DNA from: Monoraphidium neglectum
Taxonomy: Eukaryota; Chlorophyta; Chlorophyceae; Sphaeropleales; Selenastraceae
Direction of reading: 5' to 3'
Length of the DNA: 16,823 nucleotides
NCBI RefSeq assembly: GCF_000611645.1
Contig: NW_014012534.1
Location: forward strand, 1 to 16,823
In this document: piece after piece, positions 9,528 to 16,823 of the stretch
Numbering within the stretch: the stretch's first letter is position 1
Layout of the letters: every line of letters starts with the position of its first letter
Notes under the pieces: generated by a model
The model's database searches: none
What the model was told of the DNA's origin: nothing
The model's input: the letters and a program-made list of their open reading frames with translations, nothing else
Program-made: the position numbers and the translations under genes

Positions 9528-10351
9528 CTAGGGGGCAATGGTGTTGGTGTTGTCGATGGGCAGCGCGGTGGCAGCGCTGGTGACAGGGGGGGGGACTGGC
9601 CGGGGCGGAGCTGTAGGAGGTGCGGCCGCGGCCGGCTATGGCCATGATAGCGCTCTGGGCCGCAGCCGCTCGCTCCCCTAGGATGCGGGGCCACCAGCCC
9701 CGTCCGGGCGATGCAGAGGTGCCGCCATCGCCGGCTTGGCCGGTGGCAGCGGTGGCGGCGACGGTCGAGCCCGCGCCCCCAAAGGCCACACCCTGGGGGC
9801 TCATGTCGGCGTCATCGCGGTGTGACGCACTGCTGGGCTGGGCGGGGGTGTAGCGCTCCAAAGGGGCCGGGCCCGCCATGTTGCGCGTGGAGGCGTCGGC
9901 GGCGCGCGGCTCGGACATTGTGGTGGCCCGCTTGCTCAGGGCGCGGCGGACAGGGGCGGTCAGGCCGCCGGCCTTGAGGGAAGCAGCTGGGGTGCCCGGG
10001 GTGAGGAGCAGGAGCATGACTGCAGGGCAAGGGAACAAGGCAGGGTGTGTGTGGGTGGGTGCAGGTTGAGGCCGAGCGAGCAGCTTGCAGTAAGAGGATT
10101 GGGAGGTTAAGCCGTTAGGGCGCCAGCAGTGCAGCACACAGGCCGTTGTGCGGCGTGCACCGTGGGTCATGCCGCGCACTGCTTTTCCGCCTGCCAGGCG
10201 AGCAAAGTTCGACCACGCCTCTGGTGGGGGGCCCGGCCTCCACCCCCCCCCCCTCACCGCCAGCAAGAAACCAGTGATGTAAGGCCATGATGACGGTGTG
10301 CCTGTACACACGGTGGTGCAGGAACAGGAGCAGTGGTGAGAGCGAGGCCAT
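9528..10351 (-). CDS. Unrecognised two-exon gene with hydrophobic N-terminus (gene X, copy A)
   Basis: I do not recognise this protein. Exon 1 is 10351..10258 (ATG, MASLSPLLLFLHHRVYRHTV then IMALHHWFLAG). A 238-nt intron (10257..10020, GTGAGG...CTGCAG) splits a Val codon. Exon 2 starts at 10019 with MLLLLTPGTPAASLKAGGL, then a Ser/Ala/Pro-rich stretch, then ASPGRGWWPRILGERAAAA. Joining the exons makes a long hydrophobic segment (about residues 20-37), so a signal anchor or transmembrane tail is likely. Near the end a run of nine G (9586..9594 on +) breaks the frame. With one base fewer the protein would end TALPIDNTNTIAP-stop at 9528, giving about 194 aa; as written the frame runs on to 9451. 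Coding is supported by mostly synonymous differences from the duplicate at 15975-16594. The ATG could be internal: a GTGCGT donor near 10469 leaves room for an upstream exon. Confidence 0.6.
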
Positions 10352-12031
10352 GCTGCAGGTCGGGGATGGAGGGAGACGCCAGCACAGCACTGCTGGCACG
10401 CCCACAGACCGACCCAGGCGCATAACGGCCGCATAAACGCACCCTTGTACGAGAGCTTTCTCCTGTTGACGCGTTGGCACAGCTCGGGACCGCTGCTGTG
10501 CGTTGTGCGATATTCTTGGGGGGATGAAGGAAGGAAAGTCGTGTTGCTATCGGGTATGGTATACGCAATTTAATTCACTGAAGTATACAACGATCGAAGA
10601 GGGGCGGCAATGAAGAGGGGCAGTTTATTTTGGCGCGAGCCTCGCTGAGCGTTATGCACATGTCACTCGCCAACCTCGACGCGTGGCTGCTTGCCAAACG
10701 CGCTCGCCGAGAGCATGAAAATGATACGCATGTAACTACACTTATGTTCAAATGCTAATCATCACTGTCCTTTGCGGCCGGCACTTTCGCCTTAGCTGGC
10801 AGGCTGCTGCCCTCTCATCAGCTCAGGAGCCCGTTTGCTTGGTCAGGGGTGCGCTCGTTATCAAGATGCATAAGAATAGAGTGCACAAGCGAGGCTCGCG
10901 CTGCGGGGTGGTGCCAGATGGCCTGGACTGCAGGGGCAGCTGCGGCACGCTGCTCAGCATGGTCAACAGGTGGCACGAGTGATATTGCGGCCGAATGCCT
11001 TTTATGGCAAGTTCCATGTCGCGAGCTTGCGAGAGCAGCTGGCTGCAAGCAGCAGCAGTAACCCTTCAAAGGCGAAATGATTAGCAGCCAGGCCGTTTAT
11101 TGCGCTTCAACTTGCGAGCTGAGCTGGCGACGCATCACAGGCATCTTGAAGCGATTTTATGCGGTGAGTGCGAGGAACACATAGTCAAGCATAACCTCAG
11201 CAAAGGCCAAGGAAGCGGCTTACAATCCCTCGACTGCAACACATGTACACCGCAGCAGCACAGCGTGCACAGCAGCAGTGGCCTCCAGCAGGCTTTGCTG
11301 GTGGTTACACACGGTTTTTAGGAGACGTTAGGGTTCAACGTCGTGATTATACGTCGCCAGTGCACACATGCCGCTCCATTTCCACATTACTAAGCGCTTT
11401 CGCTTAGTAATGCTTACAAACAAGAGTCGATTGCGATTTGGCTTGACCACGGCTCCCTCTCCAAGTCACACTCTTGCGAAACACGCCTTACATATGAGCT
11501 GAAAGTCCAATCATGGCCCGGCGAGGGCCACGGACAAGGGGGCCCGCTAGGAGTTTGGGGCGGGTGCCGAGGGGCACGCCCGCTTCAAGCAGTACGACTA
11601 TCGTGCGGTAAGCATTCATTGCGACGAACTTGCCGTCACAGCTGGGCTGCTGGGTGCGTGAAGGGGCGAGATCACTCCCCAGCAATGAGCCTGGCGGGCC
11701 TAAGTGTCGGTGGAGGCTTCAATGCTGTAGCTGCAGGTAAGACGCTACAAAAGTTTGCAAGCGTAATGACCGCTGAGAAAACGGTTCAGTGCAAAATGCC
11801 TGGCGGGCCGCTGATGGCCCACATCAGCGTGTGGCATGTGCTACTTGCACCATGATTTTCTTCAAGCACGGCGCTCGGGGTCCGACTGCTGAAAGCATTG
11901 CGGTTGTCCGCAGCCGGGCTGCGCCTGGTGCTGCTGCTTCGCCACACGAGGCAACGCACACCATCGCCCTGCTCCTGCCTCCAGAACTCGAGCCTCATGT
12001 CCACCGGCGATGTGAAGCGCAGTGCTCACAG
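10352..12031. other. Spacer with no firmly supported gene
   Basis: Short open frames occur on both strands. Weak candidates are 11685..11736 (+), where MSLAGLSVGGGFNAVAA ends at a good GCAG|GTAAGA donor and could be a first exon of the remnant at 12032, and a minus-strand patch at about 11660..11488 (FVAMNAYRTIVVLLEAGVPL). The notable structure is the hairpin at 11385. Confidence 0.4.
11385..11412. repeat. Perfect inverted repeat (12-bp stem, 4-nt loop)
   Basis: CATTACTAAGCG is followed by CTTT and then its exact reverse complement. The stem does not extend further. It lies in non-coding spacer. Transcribed, it would form a stable hairpin; as DNA it could extrude a cruciform. Confidence 0.9.
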
Positions 12032-12558
12032 CCCACGGGCGAGCCGGAGATGCTCGCGGGGCGCAACCTGCACAAGATGGGGGACAGGGTGCAGCACGCG
12101 CCGCCCAGGCCCTCACGACGCGCAAGGAGCGCAGCAAGTGGGTCGGCGATGGAACGGAAGGCTGGGTGGGCAGAGCTGCAAGCAGGGGCATGCTGGAGGC
12201 GTGCCACATGGTCAGAGCGTGGCGCGTGCATTGCCTGTAAGGTGATGTGGTGTTGTGATGATGACGGCACACGTGCACACTCCTTTTCATCCACCCGCTC
12301 GCCCGCGTCTCCTAGTCTATGCCCTCCCCCCTCGGACCACTCCCCCCTCAATCTTGCGTTGCTCTCCCCCACCCCCACCACCTCACTTGCCCCCCACATC
12401 CGCCCCTTCCCTTGCGCTTTCAGGACGCGCGAGGCTGAGGCGGCCGAGCTCGAGTTGGAGTTTGCGCCGCCAGCCAAGAACCGCAAAACCGCAGGCAGCT
12501 TGAGCATGATGGGCCTGGACACGGCAGGGTTCCACAGGCCGCGCACCAAGGAGTCGCG
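12032..12558 (+). pseudogene. Two-exon coding remnant with an internal frameshift, family unknown
   Basis: After a CTCACAG acceptor (exon from 12032), a frame with almost all G/C third positions reads PTGEPEMLAGRNLHKMGDRV. About 12095 the biased frame shifts by one to ARAAQALTTRKERSK and ends at an AA|GTGGGT donor (12137/12138). The intron 12138..12423 ends TTTCAG. Exon 12424..12558 continues in phase with TREAEAAELELEFAPPAKNR, then KTAGSLSMMGLDTAGFHRPR, then TKES before a CG|GTGGGC donor. The helical, charged character and clean phase across the intron argue this was a gene. The single missing base near 12095 means a pseudogene or an assembly indel. No downstream exon could be joined with confidence. 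I do not recognise the family. Confidence 0.45.
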
Positions 12559-12599
12559 GTGGGCGGGGGCTCGGGCGTATGTTGAAATGCTTGCCTGCT

Positions 12600-12735
12600 T
12601 GTGGTGGTGTTGGTGGTGGTGGTGGTGTGTGTGTGTGTGTAAACACATACACATATATATACATGTATATATATACATGTATTTATATATATATGTGTGT
12701 ATATGTGTGCATGTGAGTGTGTGTGTTTCATTGCT
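12600..12735. repeat. Compound TGG / TG / TA microsatellite
   Basis: A GTGGTG-rich stretch passes into (TG)n, then alternating TATA/CATG tracts and back to (TG)n. It lies in the intron that would follow the exon at 12424-12558. The alternating purine-pyrimidine run is prone to slippage and could adopt Z-DNA. Confidence 0.95.
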
Positions 12736-13619
12736 GACTGTGATTTCAAGCTTGCTTTGTGATACATAGTGTTGCGTTTGGCATTTTTGCTCAAGAGCAG
12801 GCACGGCCCGCCCCCGTTGCCAGCGGCGCCTGCCCACTGTGGCGCCGCGACGCACGGGGGCGGCAGAGCAGACCCCACCTGGCACGTTACAGCGGGCGCT
12901 GGGCCCCCACCCCGGCGTGCGTCTCCTTTACACCAGGACAGCTTGGCCGCGTCTGCCGCCGACTGTTTTTCTGCGCGGCCCAAGCTGCGGCACATGTGGG
13001 GCTCGAGGGGAGGGGGTGTTCGTGTTGGGTTTGGTTTGATACAAGTGGTGCTCAGGCGGGGTGGCGGTCGCTTAAACCCCTCCAGCCCTACTGCCCCGTG
13101 CACTCATGCCCGCATCCTTCAACGACAGCGCTGCCTTTGAGGGGACGCTCAGTGTGACACATGAATAGTTCTGGGACCAGCCTTGGACACGCTGTGGGGC
13201 GCGGCGGACAAGGTGGGCACCGGGGGACATGTTTTGTATGAGGGGTGAGGGGTTTGGGACTCAAGGGTTGTGCATGTGCATGATCTGTGGTTGCGCGCCC
13301 CAAGTTCAGTTGAATAATTCATATCAGACGCGGAGTGTTGGGCAACCTGCAAGGTCCGAAGGGCTGAGCAGTGGGCTCCGCTCACAACAGTTGCCTCGTC
13401 TGCATCCGGTTGCTGCGCTGTGCATGTGTTGCCACCCACTTCATGTGCCACCTCTGCCCTCCCCTTGCTCGCCTTTTGAAGATGGCAGCACAAGGGAGGT
13501 CTTTCGCCACATTGGGGCAGCGCCACTTTTCCCTGCTTTATCACCGCCGCGTCAGGGATCCTGCCACTTTCCTGTCGCGTCAGCGCCGTGCGCCAGGGGG
13601 CGGCACGAGCCGGGGCCCC
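12736..13619. other. Spacer before duplicate copy B, no supported gene
   Basis: A possible exon follows a CACCAG acceptor at 12937 (DSLAASAADCFSARPKLRHM), and MPASFNDSAAFEGTLSVTHE-stop occurs at about 13105..13167. Neither can be spliced in phase to the upstream remnant. Confidence 0.4.
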
Positions 13620-13877
13620 AGCAGCGGCTCAGGTTTGTTCACCAAGCATGGAAGAAGGGGCTCGCGGCGAACGGGCCCTCAATCTGTGCGCCAACCGGTT
13701 TAGCAGGCATGGGACACAGGCCAGCAACTGTTTTTTTTCTGCGCCAGCCCCCCTCATGAGGACAATCGAAATCACCACACCCACCGCACTGCTGCCTACT
13801 GCCTCCCGCTCTTACATCACCCCAGATAACCCACACGGCCTTGCCTTCCTGAACCCCTCCTTGCCCCCTCCCTCCAG

Positions 13878-14624
13878 GGCCACTTGTGCAGCGGCATGCG
13901 CAACGACTGATCTTGGAGGCGTGCCACGGCCCTGTGCGCGAGGTCGTGGTGGCGGCCGGCAGGGAGCGCGTGGCGCAGCTGCGGGGAGAGGACCTGCAGC
14001 CGGTGCGCCTGGTCGACTTCCAGGCGGCGTTCAAGGTGGGGGGAGGCGCTGCGGATGGGTGGGTGCGTAGATCGTGTTCTTCTATGTGGGCGTGGCTGCG
14101 CACGCCGGGCAACTGTGAGCAGGCGTATGCGTGCCATCTTGCAGTCGAGGACGGCGGGGCCGGGAGAGCGCAGTCGGCGAAGCGTGCCTCACAAGTCAGA
14201 CCCCCGTGGGAGCTGCGGTGCGGATTGTGACTGAGCGCTTTGACGTCACTCCAGGGCGCCCACGGCCTGCTGAAAGCCTTGTGACATCAATGCATCTTGC
14301 AAGGCCTGGGAGGCCTCCCGCGTGTTGACCCCCTGCGGGGCGCACTCGCAAGCACATACGCACCATCACAGCCGCGTGATCCCACCCCCCACCACCACAG
14401 GCCCCGCGAGCCAGCGTAAAGCCCGCAGAAATCCAGCGGTACGAGCAGTGCAACGAGCGCCACGGCGCCAAGTACGTACCGCTGGGTCAGCAGGACGACG
14501 CGGCGGTGGACAGGACGGCTGGTCAAGCGGCGTTGGGGCAGCAGGCGCCCTTGTCGGATGGAATCCAGGGGGAAGTGCAAGGGGGAAGTGCAACCCCGAG
14601 AACAGTGTTCCCAGTCTTGCACTG
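13878..14624 (+). pseudogene. FIGNL1 3'-end pseudogene (last two exons only)
   Basis: Exon-like block 13878..14035 follows a CTCCAG acceptor and matches the functional exon 7353-7508, but is 158 nt instead of 156. Two extra bases near 13904-13916 put a TGA at 13908-13910. Past that point the old reading continues (ILEACHGPVREVVVAAGRER, then [20 protein letters not shown]). Block 14401..14624 matches the last exon (SVKPAEIQRYEQCNERHGAK, then [13 protein letters not shown]). A one-base deletion near 14506 replaces the normal DEDGW-stop end with about 30 unrelated residues to a TGA at 14622. All AAA+ catalytic exons are absent, so no ATPase could be made. Confidence 0.9.
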
Positions 14625-14839
14625 ATGCTGGGTGCGTGTTCTTAGGAGGGGCCAGCTTGCATGTGTTCGCAGGTCTCTGAGCCGTTGCTGTCACTAAGAC
14701 GGCTGTAACGCCTATTGCTGTGGCCAACGGCAGGGCCGTCTGGGGTGAAGCCCCCGCTGAAGGCAGGGTACGGTAGCCTGGCGCGCGTGATACCTATTTC
14801 AACAAGCCCACGCCCACCCCGCACATGCACTTGGGCGGC

Positions 14840-14880
14840 AATTAATTAATTCATTAATTTAATTTGTTGATTTGTTACAA
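14840..14880. repeat. AT-rich tract unique to copy B
   Basis: About 40 nt of ATTAATTAATTCATTAATTT-type sequence in an otherwise GC-rich region, with no equivalent at the matching place in copy A. It may be a small insertion or a slippage expansion. Confidence 0.6.
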
Positions 14881-15974
14881 AAAGGATCGTTTATGCAAGA
14901 GTTTGTGGTCGCCACCTGGGAGCCACCCAGTCTTGTGGTGGTTGTGCAAGTTCGGAATGACGCAAATGCAGTGTTGTGGACACGCATGGCAGTACAGCAA
15001 GCAACCAACTCTCGATCAATTTCATGTCCATTGTATCACAATATGTGCGTGAGGTGTGGGCGCCGGCGCGGCGTCGAGCAGCACCTCGGCATGGTCGATT
15101 AAATGGGGGCACCCTACGTCGTGTGCTCTTCGTGCCCTCTCTTCAAGCATGGCGGCTATCGGCCCCCTGCGCCAATTCGCCCGCCTGAGCAGAGGAGGTA
15201 GCGTCAGCGCGCCGAGGGCCCACGCAGCAATTTGCAAGCCGCATGATTTGAGGGGGGGATCGCAAACAAACGGCACCTGGCGGGGCGCAACATGCACCGT
15301 GCCAGTGCGGGGGCTAAGGCACCTCACGCACCCATGCCCCGCCAGAGCGCCTGGGCTGAACGGTTCTGAAAAGGTCACGCACGTGCCGTGTTCCAGCGGC
15401 AAAGCAGGTGGCGAAGCAGATAGATTATTGGTTGAGGTCCACAGATGCAGGCCAGGTAGGTGGACGCAGTCAAGCAACTCCCCAGGTGCGCAGTGATGGA
15501 GCCACGAAAAACCGACGACCCTGTGTCAGCAGCTGATGCTGCGTCAGCTGAAGCTGCGTCATTCACATGATCCACGGCAAACGTGTAGCAGCGCCGCGCC
15601 AGGGAGGGAATGCACATGTGTGGCGGCTTTGTTTGTACAACAGAGCGGAGCGCACGAACACGTGTGGTCACATGGGAATGCATTAATGTAGAATCGATTC
15701 CCGTTTGTGGGCGCATGCACGCGCTCGCATTGTGCTGCAACAAGGAGGGCATGGCTGTTTGGATTGCAGTGGTTGCAGCCCAAATTGAGCCAAGGGCTCG
15801 GCGCAATTTTAGAAGAATGGCCGAATGTGATGGGCACTAAGCGGCGGCAGCATTGCTGCCGCAGCGTGCTCCAATCAACCCTGTTGGCCAGGGCGGGTGC
15901 GCGGATTGTATACAGCGCGGGGAGGAGGGGAAGGACAGAACACGGGGTTGCTTAATGAGACACGGGTGCGGCCA

Positions 15975-16594
15975 CAGCCTGCGGTTAAGGGCTTGTCCGC
16001 AGCCGCTCGCTCCCCCAGGATGCGAGGCCACCAGCCCCGTCCGGGCGATGCAGTGGTGCCGCCACCGGCTTGGCCGATTGCACGAGTGCTGGCGCCGACG
16101 GTCGAGGCGGCGCCCCCGTCGGCGCCCCCAGTGGCCACGCCCTTGAAGCTCGCGTCGGCGACAGCGAGGTGTTGCGCACTGCCGGGCTGTGTGGGGGTGG
16201 CGCGCTTCAAAGATCCGGCCGTGTTGCTGGGGAATGAGTTGATGTTGTTGTTGGGGGCAGTTGCAATTCGCTTGCCGAGGCGGCGGCGGTTGTCATGGTC
16301 AAGGGGCGCATGGCTGCCCGTGTTGCTGTAGGCGCCCAGTGCGCCGCAGCGAATGACAACGCTGCCAGTGAGGCGACTGCTGACGAGGATGACGGATGCT
16401 CGGGCCGTGGAGGCCGCCCGAGCTGATGGTGGGCGCGGGGCCGCCAAGCAGGGTTGCGACGTCGCCAGACTGCCGGACGCGTGGCTCTGGCATGGTGGTG
16501 GCCCGCTCGGTCAGGGTGCGGCGGACGGGGGCGGTCAAGCCGCCCGCTTTGAGGGAGGCAGCTGGGGCGCCAGGGGTGAAGAGCAGGAGCAAGA
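15975..16594 (-). pseudogene. Gene X, copy B (partial, frame-disrupted)
   Basis: Exon start after CTGCAG at 16594 reads LLLLFTPGAPAASLKAGGLT, close to copy A, but the copy-A ATG is TTG here. About 240 nt are present that copy A lacks (roughly 16300-16500). Within them the coding-like frame must shift by one to reach SNTAGSLKRATPTQPG and then TASPGRGWWPRILGERAAAD. The copy-A tail (TSYSSAPASPPP...) is absent; the frame runs into unrelated sequence to 15875. The intron upstream (16596 to the edge) matches the copy-A intron, so any first exon lies outside the window. It could be a pseudogene, a divergent functional paralogue with an assembly indel, or a differently spliced gene. Confidence 0.6.
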
Positions 16595-16823
16595 CTGCAG
16601 AGCGAGGGGGGGCGCGGGGGTTGCGCGGAATCAGGGTGTGCGAGCAGCTGCAACTGGGAGGATTGGCAAAGCGCAGCAAGCACGGCGTCAGAAGCGGGGA
16701 AGACAGAGGGTTGTGCGACGTGCGTCATGGGCCATGCGGCGCGCTGCTTTTTCGCCTGTGGATTTTCATATGTGATGCCACTGTGGAGCCTCCAGGAGGG
16801 CCGCCCTCCACCCATCCCCCCCC

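Larger units (their letters stand above)
7060..10257. repeat. Segmental duplication, copy A (intact copy)
   Basis: This block spans the end of the last long FIGNL1 intron region, the last two FIGNL1 exons, the convergent intergenic region and gene X with its intron. It matches, in the same orientation and order, the block from about 13620 to the right edge. Anchor pairs are 7353/13878, 7827/14401, about 8060/14645, about 8850/15330, 9663/16000 and 10019/16594. Offset is about 6.5 kb. Similarity covers exons, introns and intergenic DNA, so the event was at DNA level and not retrotransposition. Confidence 0.85.
13620..16823. repeat. Segmental duplication, copy B (decayed copy)
   Basis: Direct-orientation, diverged copy of about 7060-10257 that runs off the right edge. 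It carries the last two FIGNL1 exons with frameshifts, the matching intergenic DNA, and gene X exon 2 plus its intron. The left edge is approximate; similarity fades between about 13570 and 13640. Confidence 0.85.

Noticed and set aside
9451..10434. Single 327-codon minus-strand open frame
   Set aside because: It reads through the gene X intron and past the homopolymer frameshift; the upstream part is in a different frame from the hydrophobic exon.
11315..11336. TTTAGG / TTAGGG-like telomere repeat
   Set aside because: Only isolated, imperfect units; no array.
11329..11345. GGTTCAA resembling a tRNA T-arm (B box)
   Set aside because: No matching A box, anticodon arm or acceptor stem nearby.
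11789..12769. 326-codon plus-strand open frame
   Set aside because: It crosses an intron with a clear donor and TTTCAG acceptor and enters the TG/TA microsatellite; only parts are coding-like.
12420..13103. 227-codon minus-strand open frame
   Set aside because: It is a shadow of the microsatellite and GC-rich spacer, with no family features and His/Thr/Ile runs from TG/TA repeats.

Overview
This window looks like nuclear DNA of a green alga (Chlorophyta; possibly a trebouxiophyte or core chlorophyte, from overall appearance only). It is GC-rich. Genes are split into many short exons with GTGCG/GTGGG/GTGAG-type donors and pyrimidine-rich CAG acceptors. There is a TGTAA poly(A) signal, CAG/poly-Q tracts, and proteins of eukaryotic families. 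No prokaryotic operon, mobile-element protein, CRISPR array, rRNA or tRNA is evident.

Layout. (1) Positions 1-780, minus strand: the first two coding exons of a plant-type (class XI/VIII-like) myosin heavy chain, running off the left edge. (2) About 781-2750: mostly non-coding, with a weak trail of helix-rich coding-like segments at 1985-2640 that change frame repeatedly. (3) 2771-7952, plus strand: a FIGNL1 (fidgetin-like 1) AAA+ ATPase gene. Twelve exons from 3346 to the stop codon join in perfect phase (667 codons plus stop); the extreme N-terminus upstream is less certain. (4) 9528-10351, minus strand: an unrecognised two-exon gene ('gene X') with a hydrophobic N-terminus, convergent with FIGNL1. 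(5) 10.4-13.6 kb: spacer with a perfect 12-bp-stem hairpin, a frame-broken two-exon coding remnant (12032-12558) and a TG/TA microsatellite. (6) 13.6 kb to the right edge: a diverged direct duplicate of the FIGNL1 3' end plus gene X (about 7.06-10.26 kb). Its FIGNL1 part is clearly a pseudogene, and its gene X part is frame-disrupted but keeps a strikingly conserved motif.

Functionally, FIGNL1 is known from animals and plants as a RAD51/DMC1-filament antagonist that limits crossovers. The copy here keeps the AAA+ catalytic motifs and the FxxA RAD51-binding motif, so it is expected to be active. Myosin XI-type motors move cargo on actin. No functional link between the two genes is implied. I found no convincing new multi-gene system. 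The most unusual features are the segmental duplication with one decaying half, and the conserved but unidentified gene X family inside it.
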